Assembly (NCBI GenBank): GCA_021793215.1
Contig: JAJYTE010000007.1
Coordinates: 27,435 to 91,434 of the forward strand
DNA from: Bacillota bacterium
Lineage (GTDB): Bacteria; Bacillota; Sulfobacillia; JAJZYS01; JAJYTV01
Direction: 5' to 3'
Length of the DNA: 64,000 bases
Shown here: piece after piece, positions 26,862 to 36,900 of the stretch
How the letters are laid out: each line of letters opens with the position of its first letter
How positions within the stretch are numbered: position 1 is the first letter of the stretch
Made by a program: the position numbers and the translations under genes
Notes under the pieces: generated by a model
Told to the model about the DNA's origin: nothing
The model's input: only the letters and a program-made list of their open reading frames with translations
The model's database searches: none

Positions 26862-27302
26862 TTACTTCTGACCGCTGCCACGTCGTGCGAACGCCGCGAG
26901 CGCCAGCTCGTACGAGAGCGCCCCGAAGCCCGCGATCCGACCGATGCATACGGCCGCCACGACAGAGCGGTGGCGGAAGCGCTCACGCGCCTCCGGAAGG
27001 CTAAGGTGCACCTCGATCACCGGCAGCCCGACGGCTGCGATCGCATCCCGCAGGGCGTAGGAGTAGTGCGTGAAGGCGCCGGGGTTCAGGATCACGCCGT
27101 CGACGCTGCGGCGCTCCCGCTGCAGCGCATCGATCAGTCCGCCCTCGGAGTTCTCCTGCCCGAACGAGATCTCGATGCCCAGTTCCACCGCGCGGGTCCG
27201 CAGGCCCGCCGCGATCGAGTCCCACGTCTCGCTCCCATAGACCGACGGCTCGCGCTCACCGAGGAGGTTGAGGCTCGGCCCATTCAGCACCAGCAGGCGC
27301 AC
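26862..27302 (-). CDS. aroQ: 3-dehydroquinate dehydratase, type II
   Basis: Third enzyme of the shikimate pathway, a dodecameric type II dehydroquinase. LNGPSLNLLGEREPSVYG, SEGGLIDALQ, NPGAFTHYSYALRDA and PVIEVHLS cover the active-site tyrosine, asparagine and histidine. At 146 aa it is typical. The GTG start has GGGAGGG upstream. It is separated from aroE-aroC-aroKB elsewhere in the window. The aroQ-pepP-efp order is common in Firmicutes. Confidence 0.95.
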   Translation of the reverse strand: MRLLVLNGPSLNLLGEREPSVYGSETWDSIAAGLRTRAVELGIEISFGQENSEGGLIDALQRERRSVDGVILNPGAFTHYSYALRDAIAAVGLPVIEVHLSLPEARERFRHRSVVAAVCIGRIAGFGALSYELALAAFARRGSGQK

Positions 27303-27341
27303 GGCAGACCCTCCCGAGGGATTGTAGCATGGGGCGCTTCC

Positions 27342-27947
27342 CTACTTCGCAGCCGCCGATTGGAAGGTGCTCCAAAGGTTCGACTCCGACTGCACGCCCC
27401 CGAGGCCGGCGACGAACTTCCCGCTGGCGTCGAAGAACGCGAACGACGGGTAGTTCACGACGCCCATCTTCGTCGTGTACGTGAGGTGCGGGTCAAAGTA
27501 CAGGGGGTAGTTGAGGTTGAAGTCCTTCTCGTACTTGCGCAGCGCCGCGAGGCTGTCGCTCTGCTCCTTGGCCTTGGGCGGCTGGAAGTGGCTTCCGTCC
27601 TTCCCGGCGTAGGGATTCCCGAGCGGCCCTGGGACCCCTTGTCCGAGCTGCAGGTTGGCCTGAACGCCGAGTACCTGTCCTCCCGCCTTCTTCACCTTGG
27701 TGGTGAACTGCGGCAGGACCCACTTCGCGTCGTAGGCGCAGTACGGGCACCACGTGGCGAAGAAGACGATGACCGTGGGCTTGCCGGAGAGCACGACGTT
27801 GACCTGCTTGCCGCTCGTCGACACGAGCGGCACGCTCACCGGCGGGGTCGAGATCTGGACGCCGTAGGCGATCGCGAGACCGATGACGAGTGCCGCAGCG
27901 ATGCCGATCACAAAGTAGCGTAGGGTCTTCGGCTGGGACCGTCCCAT
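27342..27947 (-). CDS. Membrane-anchored thioredoxin-like (TlpA-type) protein
   Basis: A predicted extracytoplasmic thiol-disulfide oxidoreductase. One N-terminal transmembrane helix (about residues 11-30) is followed by a thioredoxin fold with active site C67-PY-C70 (FFATWCPYCAYD) and a cis-proline candidate in NYPSFAFF. A longer-than-usual insert lies between about residues 95 and 140. It is divergent from the transketolase operon. It could support cytochrome maturation or disulfide exchange, but nothing adjacent decides this. Confidence 0.85.
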   Translation of the reverse strand: MGRSQPKTLRYFVIGIAAALVIGLAIAYGVQISTPPVSVPLVSTSGKQVNVVLSGKPTVIVFFATWCPYCAYDAKWVLPQFTTKVKKAGGQVLGVQANLQLGQGVPGPLGNPYAGKDGSHFQPPKAKEQSDSLAALRKYEKDFNLNYPLYFDPHLTYTTKMGVVNYPSFAFFDASGKFVAGLGGVQSESNLWSTFQSAAAK

Positions 27948-28025
27948 GGCACACCTCTTCCTTGGCGTCGTGAAGTTCTCGTCGGACGCAGGCGATCCCT
28001 GTTTGCCCGACTGGTTAAACCCACA

Positions 28026-28034
28026 TGATACAAT
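28026..28034 (+). promoter_or_regulatory. Extended -10 promoter of the pentose phosphate operon
   Basis: TGA-TACAAT matches an extended -10 element with 5 of 6 in the hexamer. No strong -35 is found at 16-18 nt. Predicted transcription starts near 28041, about 70 bp before the transketolase start. Confidence 0.5.
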
Positions 28035-28111
28035 TTACGGTGTCGGTGACATCAGGACCAGCCCGAAGGCGCCTTCCCAACCAGAAAACCCAGAAGGGGC
28101 GGTCGATTCAC

Positions 28112-30121
28112 GTGACTAGGCTAGTATCCGCCACAAGGGGCTCCGCGTTCAACGCCCTCGACCTGCGCGCCGTCAACACCCTGCGGGCGCTGGCGATTGA
28201 CGAGGTGGAGGCGGCGAATTCCGGTCATCCCGGGCTGCCGCTCGGCGCGGCGCCGATGGCTTACGTACTTTTCTCCCGCCACCTACGGTTCGACCCGCAG
28301 AATCCCGAGTGGCCCGACAGGGACCGCTTCGTACTCTCCGCCGGCCACGGTTCGGCGCTCCTCTACGCGCTCTTGCACGTGTTCGGCTACGACCTGCCGC
28401 TCTCCGAACTCCGGCGGTTCCGCCAGTGGGGCAGCAAGACTCCAGGTCACCCCGAGCGGGGCGTGACGCCGGGCGTGGAGGTGACGACCGGCCCCCTCGG
28501 CCAGGGGATCGCGAACGCCGTCGGCATGGCGCTCGCGACGCAGCATCTCGCCGCGCGGTTCAACCGCGAGGGAGCCGCGGTGGTGAACCACCGCACGTTC
28601 GCCATCTGCTCCGACGGCGACCTGATGGAGGGCATCTCCCACGAGGCCGCCTCGTTCGCTGGACACCTGCGTCTCCCGGGACTCGTGGTCCTCTACGATG
28701 ACAACCGCATCTCGATCGAGGGCTCGACCGACCTCGCGTTCACCGACGACTCGACGAAGCGCTTCGCCGCCTACGGCTGGCACACGGAGATGGTGGAGGA
28801 CGGCAACGACCTCGAGGCGATCGACGCCGCGGTTCGGTCGGCGCTCGCGCAGGACCGTCCCGCCTTCGTGCGGGTGCGCACGCACATTGGCTTCGCGAGT
28901 CCCAAGCAGGATACCGCCGCTGCCCACGGCGCAGCGCTCGGCCCCGAGGCGACGCGGGAGACGAAGCGTGCCCTGGGTGTTCCGGAGGATCCCGCCTTCC
29001 TGGTTCCAGGGGACGTGGGCGAGATCGCCGGGAAGCAGCGCGAGGCCGGCAGGGCCCTTTCGGCCGCATGGGAAAAGGAGGTCACCCGCCTGGCCGAGCT
29101 GGACCCAGAACTCCACGCGGAGTTCGAGGCGCGGCGCAGGGGCGAGTTGCCGCAGGACCTCGCGGCCCGCATCTCGACGTTCAAGCCGGGAGAGCAGATG
29201 GCGACGCGAAACGCTTCCGGAGCTGTGCTCCAGGAGCTCGCGCAGGCGCTGCCCTCGCTGTTCGGCGGCTCCGCCGACCTCGCCCCCTCGACCGAGACGA
29301 ACCTCAAGGGGCTCGGAAGCGTCGCACCTGGAGACTACGCCGGCCGAAACATCCACTTCGGCGTGCGCGAGCACGCGATGGCCGCAGCGATGAACGGCAT
29401 GGCTGCCCACGGGATGGTGCGGCCCTTCGGCGGCACCTTCCTGATCTTCTCCGACTACATGCGCCCTTCCGTGCGGCTCGCAGCGCTGATGGAGCTGCCG
29501 GTGACGTACGTCTACACGCACGACTCGATCGGGCTCGGCGAGGACGGCCCGACCCATCAACCGGTGGAGCAGATCTCGTCTCTCGAGCTGATCCCGAACC
29601 TCCATCTCGTCCGCCCGGCCGACGCCAACGAGACCCGCCTCGCGTGGCTCTACGCGGCGCAGGCCCGGTCCCACCCCACCGCACTCGCGCTGAGCAGGCA
29701 GAAGCTGCCTGTGCTCTCCGGCGTGCCGGAGGACGCGGTGCGCCGCGGCGTCTACGCGCTGCGCGAACCCAGCCGCCAGGCGCAGGTCGGCCTCGTGGCA
29801 TCGGGCAGCGAAGTGAGCATCGCGCTGGAGGCGGCCGACATCCTCTCGCAGGAGGGCATCGCGGCGCGCGTCCTCAGCGCCCCCTGCCTCAAGGCCTTCC
29901 TCGCACGCCCCGCGGACGAGCGAAGCTCCGTCCTGCCGCAGAGCCTGCCGCACGTGGCGGTCGTGGCCGGCGACGCCGCGGCGTACCTAGCCCTACTCGG
30001 AGGAAGGCGCGCCGCCGTGGACCTCGAGCACTTCGGCGCGTCCGCGCCCGCCGAGCGCCTCTACCAGGAGTTCGGCATCACGCCCCAGGCAGTGGCCGCG
30101 GCCGCCAGGGCGCTGCTCTAG
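28112..30121 (+). CDS. tkt: Transketolase
   Basis: Thiamine-diphosphate enzyme of the non-oxidative pentose phosphate pathway. The N-terminal region has [30 protein letters not shown] and [16 protein letters not shown]. The ThDP motif runs from [10 protein letters not shown] to YDDNRISI. The pyrimidine domain has [19 protein letters not shown]. The GTG start has GGGGCGG 9 nt upstream and gives 669 aa, the usual size; 29 extra upstream in-frame residues do not resemble the family. It is the first gene of a run that encodes nearly the whole pathway. Confidence 0.95.
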   Translation: MTRLVSATRGSAFNALDLRAVNTLRALAIDEVEAANSGHPGLPLGAAPMAYVLFSRHLRFDPQNPEWPDRDRFVLSAGHGSALLYALLHVFGYDLPLSELRRFRQWGSKTPGHPERGVTPGVEVTTGPLGQGIANAVGMALATQHLAARFNREGAAVVNHRTFAICSDGDLMEGISHEAASFAGHLRLPGLVVLYDDNRISIEGSTDLAFTDDSTKRFAAYGWHTEMVEDGNDLEAIDAAVRSALAQDRPAFVRVRTHIGFASPKQDTAAAHGAALGPEATRETKRALGVPEDPAFLVPGDVGEIAGKQREAGRALSAAWEKEVTRLAELDPELHAEFEARRRGELPQDLAARISTFKPGEQMATRNASGAVLQELAQALPSLFGGSADLAPSTETNLKGLGSVAPGDYAGRNIHFGVREHAMAAAMNGMAAHGMVRPFGGTFLIFSDYMRPSVRLAALMELPVTYVYTHDSIGLGEDGPTHQPVEQISSLELIPNLHLVRPADANETRLAWLYAAQARSHPTALALSRQKLPVLSGVPEDAVRRGVYALREPSRQAQVGLVASGSEVSIALEAADILSQEGIAARVLSAPCLKAFLARPADERSSVLPQSLPHVAVVAGDAAAYLALLGGRRAAVDLEHFGASAPAERLYQEFGITPQAVAAAARALL

Positions 30122-30143
30122 ACGACCGAAAGGGGGATTCCAC

Positions 30144-32795
30144 ATGGCCGACCTCACAGAGCTCCGCGAACTCGGCCAGAGTGTCTGGCTCGACTACATT
30201 CTTCGCTCCTACCTTACGAGCGGCGGATTCACCCGTGACGTGAAGCGCGGTGTGCGCGGTGTCACGTCGAACCCGGCCATCTTCGAGCACGCCATCGGCA
30301 AGTCCGACGACTACGACGCGCAGCTCGCCAGTCTGTACGCCTTCGGCCTCTCGCCCGACGCTGCGTTCGAGGAGCTCGCGCTGCGGGACATCCGGCTGGC
30401 CACGCAGATCCTTCGCGGCCTCTACGACGGCTCGAGGGGCCTCGACGGCTACGTCAGCCTCGAGGTGTCGCCAGGACTCGCCCACGACCCGCAGGGCACC
30501 ATCAAGGAGGCGCTGCACCTCAAGGAGCGCCTCGGCGTCCCGAACGTGATGATCAAAGTGCCCGGCACCAAAGAGGGCGCAGTGGCGATCGAGGAACTCA
30601 TCTACCGCGGCCTGAACATCAACGTCACGCTGCTGTTCTCCCTGGGGCAGCACCGCGCGGTGGCCGAAGCGTACCTTCGCGGCCTCGAACGCCGCGTGCG
30701 CGAGGGCCGCGACATCTCTGCGATCCATTCCGTCGCGAGCTTCTTCGTCAGCCGCGTCGACAGCCTCGTCGACGAGCGCCTCACGGCGCTCGGCGGCGAT
30801 GCCTTGGCCCTACGCGGCAAGGCGGCCGTCGCGAACGCGAAGCGCGCCTACAGGCTCTACCGCGAGGTGTTCGAGGACTCCCGCTTCCTGGCGCTGCGCC
30901 AGAAGGGCGCGAACGTGCAGCGGCCGCTCTGGGCGAGCACCTCGACGAAGAACCCCGACTACAGCGACGTCCTCTACGTTGAGGAGCTGATCGGGCCGGA
31001 CACCGTCAACACGATGCCGCCGAAGACGCTCGAGGCCTTCGCGGACCACGGCGTCGCCAAGGAGACGGTGACGCAGGGCATCGCCGAAGCCGACGCGGTG
31101 GAGGCGAAGCTGCGGGCCCTCGGGATCGACCTTGAGTCGGTCGGGGAGGAACTGCAGCGAAAGGGCGTCGACCTGTTCGCCGAAGCCTTCGAGAACCTGC
31201 GCGCGGAGATCGCGCGCAAGGGCGGCAAACTCGTCCCGAGCGCGCCGATCTCCGCGCGCCTGCCGGCGCTCGCGGGTGCGGCGGCCGAAGAACTGCAACG
31301 CCTTACGGACCTCACAGCTCCCGCGCGGCTTCGCAGGAAGGACGCCTCCCTCTACCCCGCCTCCCAGCGGGAACTCGCCGCGCAGCGCATGGGCTGGATC
31401 GACCTTCCGGCGACCATGCGGGAGCGCATCGGCGACCTCGAGAAGTTCGCGCAGGGCCTCACAGAGCGCGGCATCTCTCGGCTCGTTCTGGTGGGCATGG
31501 GTGGAAGCTCCCTCTTCCCAGACGTCCTGCGCCGCATGCAGAGGTCGCCGCGGATCGCCGTCGACGTGCTCGATACGACGCATCCCGACTACGTGCAGGC
31601 GACCTTGCAGGGGATCGACTGGCGCTCCACCGCCGTGCTCCTCTCCTCGAAGAGCGGTGGGACGCGCGAAGTCGATGCGCTCTACCGCATCCTGCGGCAG
31701 TCCGCCGACGCGGCGATCGGCGAGGCGGCTCCCGGCGCGTTCTTCGCCATCACAGACCCAGGGACGTCGCTCGAGCGCCGCGCCAAGGAGGAAGGGTTCG
31801 GCGGGTGCTGGCTCAACCCGCCCGACATCGGAGGCCGCTACTCGGCGCTGTCGCTCTTCGGACTCGTGCCCGCCGCCGCACTCGGCGTGGACGTTGGCGC
31901 CCTGCTCCAGGGCGGCGCCGACGCACTCGCGGAGCTCGAAGGTCCCCCCGAGCGGTGCGCCGCGGCGGCGCTTGCGGCTGCGCTCTCCGCCGCGCACGCC
32001 GCCGGCCGCGGCAAGCTCGTGCTTCCGAACCCGGAGTCCTTCCCGTTCAGCGACTGGCTGGAGCAACTGCTCGCGGAGAGCACCGGCAAAGAGGGCAAGG
32101 GCATCCTGCCTGCACCCGGTGCAGTCGCGGGAGATGACCGCATCTCGGCGAACTTCGGCGGCGAGGTACCTGCGCCGTCCGTCTGCAGCGAGGCCATCGA
32201 TGGCATGCAGGCGCTCGGGCGCGCCGTCGTCACCTGGGAGGCGGCCACCGCCATGTTCGGCCTTCTCGCGGGGATCGACCCGTTCGACCAGCCGAACGTG
32301 CAGGAGGGCAAGGACAACACCGAGGCGGTGCTGCGCGCGGGCGATCGGCCGAAGGAGCGTCTCGGCCCAGTCGGGCAACCGTCGGAACCACTGGCCGCGA
32401 AGCCCCCGGCCTACCTCGCGGTGCAGGCGTTCGTCCCTCCCACCCGGGAGGTACTCTCCGCGCTGCGGGACCTGCAGGCGGACCTCTCGAAGGGCTCCGC
32501 CGTCGTTACGGTGGGGGTCGGGCCGCGCTTCCTGCACTCCACGGGCCAGTACCACAAGGGGGGACCCGCCGAGGGATGCTACCTGCAGCTCGTCGCGCCG
32601 CCGAAGGCCGATCTCGAGCTGCCGGGGCTTGCCTTCTCGCTCGGTGACCTGTTCGCCGCGCAGGCGGAAGGGGACGCGCAGGCGCTCTCGCGCCGCGGAC
32701 GGCCCTTCGCCCGCATCCTCCTGGAGGGCGACGTGCCAGGCAGCATCCGGAGTATCGGGCGAACGCTCGCGAAGCACACCGAGGAGGTGAGATAG
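30144..32795 (+). CDS. Bifunctional transaldolase / glucose-6-phosphate isomerase fusion
   Basis: 883 aa with two enzymes in one chain. Residues 1 to about 370 are transaldolase: GVTSNPAIFEHAI near the N-terminus, and NVMIKVPGT with Schiff-base K138. Residues about 400-883 are a glucose-6-phosphate isomerase/SIS region with VLVGMGGSSLFPDVL and LLSSKSGGT. Such Tal-Pgi fusions are known in several bacterial groups. Joining the two links the products of the transketolase/transaldolase steps directly to fructose/glucose-6-phosphate exchange, feeding the zwf product of the same operon. The ATG has GGGGG 8 nt upstream. Confidence 0.93.
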   Translation: MADLTELRELGQSVWLDYILRSYLTSGGFTRDVKRGVRGVTSNPAIFEHAIGKSDDYDAQLASLYAFGLSPDAAFEELALRDIRLATQILRGLYDGSRGLDGYVSLEVSPGLAHDPQGTIKEALHLKERLGVPNVMIKVPGTKEGAVAIEELIYRGLNINVTLLFSLGQHRAVAEAYLRGLERRVREGRDISAIHSVASFFVSRVDSLVDERLTALGGDALALRGKAAVANAKRAYRLYREVFEDSRFLALRQKGANVQRPLWASTSTKNPDYSDVLYVEELIGPDTVNTMPPKTLEAFADHGVAKETVTQGIAEADAVEAKLRALGIDLESVGEELQRKGVDLFAEAFENLRAEIARKGGKLVPSAPISARLPALAGAAAEELQRLTDLTAPARLRRKDASLYPASQRELAAQRMGWIDLPATMRERIGDLEKFAQGLTERGISRLVLVGMGGSSLFPDVLRRMQRSPRIAVDVLDTTHPDYVQATLQGIDWRSTAVLLSSKSGGTREVDALYRILRQSADAAIGEAAPGAFFAITDPGTSLERRAKEEGFGGCWLNPPDIGGRYSALSLFGLVPAAALGVDVGALLQGGADALAELEGPPERCAAAALAAALSAAHAAGRGKLVLPNPESFPFSDWLEQLLAESTGKEGKGILPAPGAVAGDDRISANFGGEVPAPSVCSEAIDGMQALGRAVVTWEAATAMFGLLAGIDPFDQPNVQEGKDNTEAVLRAGDRPKERLGPVGQPSEPLAAKPPAYLAVQAFVPPTREVLSALRDLQADLSKGSAVVTVGVGPRFLHSTGQYHKGGPAEGCYLQLVAPPKADLELPGLAFSLGDLFAAQAEGDAQALSRRGRPFARILLEGDVPGSIRSIGRTLAKHTEEVR

Positions 32796-32797
32796 CG

Positions 32798-33694
32798 TTG
32801 GAGATGGGCATGGTCGGACTCGGAAAGATGGGCGGCAACATGGCGCTGCGCCTGCACCGGGCAGGGCACCGCGTCGTCGGCTACGACCCGAGCGAGGAGT
32901 CACGCAAACGCGCCCAGGAGACCGGCATCGGGGCGGTCTCGAGCCTCGAGGACCTCGTCGGCGCGCTCAAGGCGCCGCGCGCCGTCTGGCTGATGGTGCC
33001 GGCGGGAGAGGCGACGGAGTCGACGATCCAGAAGCTCTTGCCGATGCTGTCGAAGGGGGACATTCTGGTCGACGGCGGCAACAGCCACTACAAGGACAGC
33101 ATGCGGCAGGGGAAGTCGGCCGAAGGCTACGGCGTGGAGTTCGTCGACGCCGGCACCAGTGGCGGCATCTGGGGACTCGAGGAGGGCTACTGCCTGATGG
33201 TCGGCGGCAGCGCGGAGGCATTCAGCCGACTCCAGCCGCTGCTCAGCGACCTGGCGCCGCCGGGAGGCCTCCTGCACGCCGGCCCCTGCGGCGCGGGGCA
33301 CTACGTCAAGATGGTCCACAACGGCGTCGAGTACGGCATGCTTGAGGCGTACGGGGAAGGCTTCGAGATCCTGGCCCGCGGCCCTTTCGACCTGCACCTC
33401 GGCGAGGTGGCGGAGAACTGGCGGCACGCGTCCGTGGTGCGCAGCTGGCTTCTGGACCTTCTGACCCAAGCGCTGCAGAAGGATCCCCAACTGCAGCACC
33501 TCAGGGGCTACGTCGAGGACTCCGGCGAGGGCCGCTGGACGGCCCAAGAGGCGATCGAGCGCGGCATCGCAGCGCCGGTGATCACCCTGTCGCTGCAGCA
33601 GCGCTTCCTCTCGCGCCAGGAGGACACGCTGTCGAACCGGGTGATCGCAGCGCTGCGCAACGAGTTCGGCGGCCACGCGGTGAAGAACAAGTGA
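32798..33694 (+). CDS. gnd: 6-phosphogluconate dehydrogenase, short (GndA/YqeC) type
   Basis: Oxidatively decarboxylates 6-phosphogluconate to ribulose-5-phosphate. The Rossmann motif GMVGLGKMGGNMALRL is at the N-terminus. VDGGNSHYKDS, DAGTSGGIWGLEEGYCLMVG and the catalytic GHYVKMVHNGVEY are all present. At 298 aa it belongs to the short class, which in characterised members often prefers NAD. The TTG has GGAGG upstream; an ATG two codons on is possible. Its stop overlaps the zwf GTG by 4 nt. Confidence 0.94.
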   Translation: MEMGMVGLGKMGGNMALRLHRAGHRVVGYDPSEESRKRAQETGIGAVSSLEDLVGALKAPRAVWLMVPAGEATESTIQKLLPMLSKGDILVDGGNSHYKDSMRQGKSAEGYGVEFVDAGTSGGIWGLEEGYCLMVGGSAEAFSRLQPLLSDLAPPGGLLHAGPCGAGHYVKMVHNGVEYGMLEAYGEGFEILARGPFDLHLGEVAENWRHASVVRSWLLDLLTQALQKDPQLQHLRGYVEDSGEGRWTAQEAIERGIAAPVITLSLQQRFLSRQEDTLSNRVIAALRNEFGGHAVKNK

Positions 33695-35139
33695 CGGCGT
33701 CCGAGGGCACGATCCTCGTCGTCTTCGGCGCGACGGGCGATCTCACGCATCGCAAGCTGATCCCCGCCGTCGCCGACCTGCACCGCACCGGACTCCTGAA
33801 GGGACCCTTGCGGATCGTCGGCTACGCGCGCCAGGACCTCGACGACGAGAGCTTCCGCGCGCTCCTTAAGCAGACGGTCGAGGGCGAAGGCACGAACGCC
33901 GTGATCGCGGACACGTGCTACGTGCAGGGTGACTTCCGCGAGAAGGCTGGCTACGAACGACTGGCCAAGCGGCTTTCAGAGCTCGAGAAGGAGGGCGGGA
34001 GCGCCGGCAGGCTCTACTACCTCGCCGCCCCGCCGAGCTTCTACACCGACATCTTCCAGGGCATCGGCGCCGCCGGGCTCGCCAAGGAGGGCGAGGGCTT
34101 CCGGCGGATCATCGTCGAGAAGCCGTTCGGTCGGGACCTCGAGACGGCCGAGTCGCTGAACACCGAGCTCCACCAGGTCTTCCAGGAAAGCCAGGTCTTC
34201 CGCATCGACCACTACCTCGGCAAGGAGACGGTGCAGAACATCCTGGTGCTGCGCTTCGCGAACGGCATCTTCGAACCGCTATGGAACCGCAACTACATCG
34301 ACCATGTCCAGATCACGGTGGCGGAGTCGCTCGGCGTCGAGCACCGCGCGCGCTACTACGAGGAGGCCGGAGCGCTCAGGGACATGCTGCAGAACCACCT
34401 GCTGCAGCTGATGACCCTGATCGCCATGGAGCCTCCGGTGGCGTTCGAGGCGGACGCCGTTCGCAACGAGAAGGTGAAGGTCCTGCGCGCGATCCACCTG
34501 CCGGCTCCTGAGGACGTGCCGCGACTGACGGTGCGTGGCCAGTACGGCCGCGGCGAGATCGACCAGCAGCAGGTGCCAGGCTACCGGCAGGAGCCGGACG
34601 TCGCGGCGAACTCGAACCGGGAGACGTTCGCCGCACTGAAGCTGCAGGTGGAGAACTGGCGCTGGGCTGGCGTCCCGTTCTACCTGCGCACCGGCAAGCG
34701 GCTGGCGCAGCGCACGAGCGAGATCTCGGTGCAGTTCCAGCGCGCGCCGCAGCGCATGTTCGCGCGTGAGGCGCGCCTCAAGCCGAACGTCCTGCGCCTG
34801 CGCATCCAGCCGGACGAGGGCATCACGCTCTCCGTCGGGGCCAAGGTGCCGGGCATGAAGATCGAGCTGCGCGACGTGGAGATGGAGTTCGACTACGATG
34901 CCTTCGGCCACCCGGGTACGGACGCGTACGAGCGCCTGCTGCACGACGCCCTGATCGGCGACAGCACCCTCTTTACGCGCAAGGACGAGGTGGAGTCCGC
35001 TTGGCGCGTCGTCGACGCGATCGAGCGCGGTTGGCAGCAGGAGGAGACCGCTCCCGAGATCTACCCTGCCGGCAGTTGGGGGCCCGAATCGGCCGACGAG
35101 CTCTTGCACCACGACGGCCGGCGCTGGCACCTGCGATGA
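33691..35139 (+). CDS. zwf: Glucose-6-phosphate 1-dehydrogenase
   Basis: Oxidises glucose-6-phosphate to 6-phosphogluconolactone. The nucleotide-binding start is VFGATGDLTHRKLIPA. The active-site signature RIDHYLGKETVQN is complete. The substrate-domain motif PFYLRTGKRLAQR also matches. At 482 aa it is typical. The GTG start overlaps gnd by 4 nt, and its stop overlaps the pgl ATG by 4 nt, so the three oxidative-branch genes are coupled. Confidence 0.95.
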   Translation: MTASEGTILVVFGATGDLTHRKLIPAVADLHRTGLLKGPLRIVGYARQDLDDESFRALLKQTVEGEGTNAVIADTCYVQGDFREKAGYERLAKRLSELEKEGGSAGRLYYLAAPPSFYTDIFQGIGAAGLAKEGEGFRRIIVEKPFGRDLETAESLNTELHQVFQESQVFRIDHYLGKETVQNILVLRFANGIFEPLWNRNYIDHVQITVAESLGVEHRARYYEEAGALRDMLQNHLLQLMTLIAMEPPVAFEADAVRNEKVKVLRAIHLPAPEDVPRLTVRGQYGRGEIDQQQVPGYRQEPDVAANSNRETFAALKLQVENWRWAGVPFYLRTGKRLAQRTSEISVQFQRAPQRMFAREARLKPNVLRLRIQPDEGITLSVGAKVPGMKIELRDVEMEFDYDAFGHPGTDAYERLLHDALIGDSTLFTRKDEVESAWRVVDAIERGWQQEETAPEIYPAGSWGPESADELLHHDGRRWHLR

Positions 35140-35837
35140 GCATCCGCATGGACGTCTCGGCGACAGCGGAGGAAGCGCTCGCGCGCTGCGCCGGGGCGAT
35201 CGCCGAGGCACTCTCAGCGGCGACGCAGCCCTCGCTCTGCCTCGCGGGCGGCACAACACCGCGCGGAACCTACGCGCTCCTGGCCGCGGACTACGCAGCG
35301 GCCCTCGACTGGCAGGCGGTCGGGTACTGGTTCGGCGACGAGCGCTGCGTCGGGCCGGCCCATCCGAAGAGCAACTACCGCATGGCGCAGGAGTCGCTGC
35401 TCGATCCCCTCGAGGTTCCCGGGGAGCAGGTGCACCGCATGCTCGGGGAACTCGGTGCGGCGGAGGGCGCGCGCCGCTACGCCGCGCGGCTCGCAGAACG
35501 CCTCGGCGCGCAACCCGCGTTCACTGTCGCCCTCCTTGGCATGGGCGCGGAGGGACACACGGCATCTCTCTTCCCCGACAGCCCGGCGCTTGCGTCGAAC
35601 GAACTCGCGCTCGGCCTCGAGGTGCCCGCGCTTCCGCGAGAGCGCATCACGCTGACGCCGGCCGCGCTGCATGCGGAGCATGTCTTCCTGCTCATTACGG
35701 GCGAATCGAAGCGCGAGGCGCTACAGGCGGCGCTCGGTGCGGAGCGTCCGACGCCCAGCATCCCGACGTCGTACGTACGAGGCACCATCGAGACCGTCTG
35801 CTTCTGCGACGCCGCTGCGGCGCCGAACGAAGTCTAG
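35136..35837 (+). CDS. pgl: 6-phosphogluconolactonase
   Basis: Hydrolyses 6-phosphogluconolactone. CLAGGTTPRGTY, FGDERCVGPAHPKSNYRM and LLGMGAEGHTASLFPDS are the expected family motifs. The ATG that overlaps the zwf stop gives 233 aa, normal for the soluble DevB type; the frame continues upstream within zwf but that part is spurious. It completes the oxidative branch encoded by zwf-pgl-gnd. Confidence 0.94.
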   Translation: MSIRMDVSATAEEALARCAGAIAEALSAATQPSLCLAGGTTPRGTYALLAADYAAALDWQAVGYWFGDERCVGPAHPKSNYRMAQESLLDPLEVPGEQVHRMLGELGAAEGARRYAARLAERLGAQPAFTVALLGMGAEGHTASLFPDSPALASNELALGLEVPALPRERITLTPAALHAEHVFLLITGESKREALQAALGAERPTPSIPTSYVRGTIETVCFCDAAAAPNEV

Positions 35838-35849
35838 GGGGGCAAGGTC

Positions 35850-36884
35850 ATGGCGCAAGAGCCGCGCTACGAGATGCGTCGAGAGATCGGCATGGAAGCC
35901 GAGCACATCATGGCGTTGCCGGAGCGCGTCGCGCGCGGCGCCGAGGCCGCCCTACCCCTGCTCGCGGGACGCCCGGTCATCCTGACTGGCTGCGGAACGT
36001 CGCTCTTCGCCGCGCAGCTGGCCGCGGACTACATCACCCAGCTGGGCGGCGACGTGCGGGCGGTCAGTTCGCGCGCGCTCCTCGAGCGCTCCTCGGGTCT
36101 CCCCCACGACCGGACCGTCGTCGCCTTCAGCCACTCCGGCGGAACGCCGGCCGTCCTGGATCTGCTCGCGGCCTGCAAGGACCAGTCCGTCGGGAGCGTA
36201 CTGATCACGGGGTTCGCCGACTCCGAGGCGGCCGCACTCGCGAGCGCCGTCGTTCCGACGGGCTACGCGCAGGAGCGCTCCTGGTGCCACACGATCAGCT
36301 TCACGCTCTCGTCGCTGGCCGGCCTGCTGCTTCTGGGGTCCGCCGCGGCCAGCGGCCTGCCGGCGGGCATCGCCTTGCCGCAGCCCGCCAAGGTCTCGTC
36401 CGCCGTCGGGGAGCTCCTGACCAAGGAGGGCAGGGTGCGGGACGCCGCTGCTGGGCTCCGCCCCGGATCGACGTTCGTGCTCTCCTCCGGCGAGGCGATG
36501 GCCCTCGCGCCGGAGCTGGGCCTCAAGCTCGCCGAGGCGGCCTACGTGCAGAACCTGCCGCTCGAGCTCGAGCAGTTCTTCCACGGCTACGTCCCCGCCG
36601 CCGACCGCGACAGCACCGTGATCGCCTTCCTGCCGCCCTCCGCGCGCGCGCGCGCCGACGACCTCGCCGGCGTCGCGAGGATCGTCGGCTTCCACTTGAT
36701 CGCAATCGATCTCGCGGCGCTCAAGGAACTCGCGCCGACGACCGACGCCACATCGTTCCCCTGGGTCGCTGCGACCTACCTGCAGCTGTTCGCCTACCAC
36801 GTCGCGCTCTCGCGCGGCACGGACCCCGACAAGCTGCGGCGCGAGGACCCGATCTACCTCGCCGCCCGCAAGTCGTACCGCTAG
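35850..36884 (+). CDS. SIS-domain sugar isomerase/deaminase-like protein
   Basis: 344 aa with two sugar isomerase (SIS) domains: the first with LTGCGTSLFAAQLAADYI and AFSHSGGTPAVLDLL, the second with VLSSGEAMALAPELGLKLAEA and LPLELEQFFHGYV. The layout resembles the isomerase half of GlmS and AgaS/FrlB-type sugar-phosphate aminoisomerases, without a glutaminase domain. Position at the end of the pentose phosphate operon suggests it feeds an amino-sugar or glycated-sugar phosphate into glucose-6-phosphate. The substrate is unknown. It has a 12-bp gap to pgl. Confidence 0.82.
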   Translation: MAQEPRYEMRREIGMEAEHIMALPERVARGAEAALPLLAGRPVILTGCGTSLFAAQLAADYITQLGGDVRAVSSRALLERSSGLPHDRTVVAFSHSGGTPAVLDLLAACKDQSVGSVLITGFADSEAAALASAVVPTGYAQERSWCHTISFTLSSLAGLLLLGSAAASGLPAGIALPQPAKVSSAVGELLTKEGRVRDAAAGLRPGSTFVLSSGEAMALAPELGLKLAEAAYVQNLPLELEQFFHGYVPAADRDSTVIAFLPPSARARADDLAGVARIVGFHLIAIDLAALKELAPTTDATSFPWVAATYLQLFAYHVALSRGTDPDKLRREDPIYLAARKSYR

Positions 36885-36900
36885 ACCGAGGGAAGCGCGA

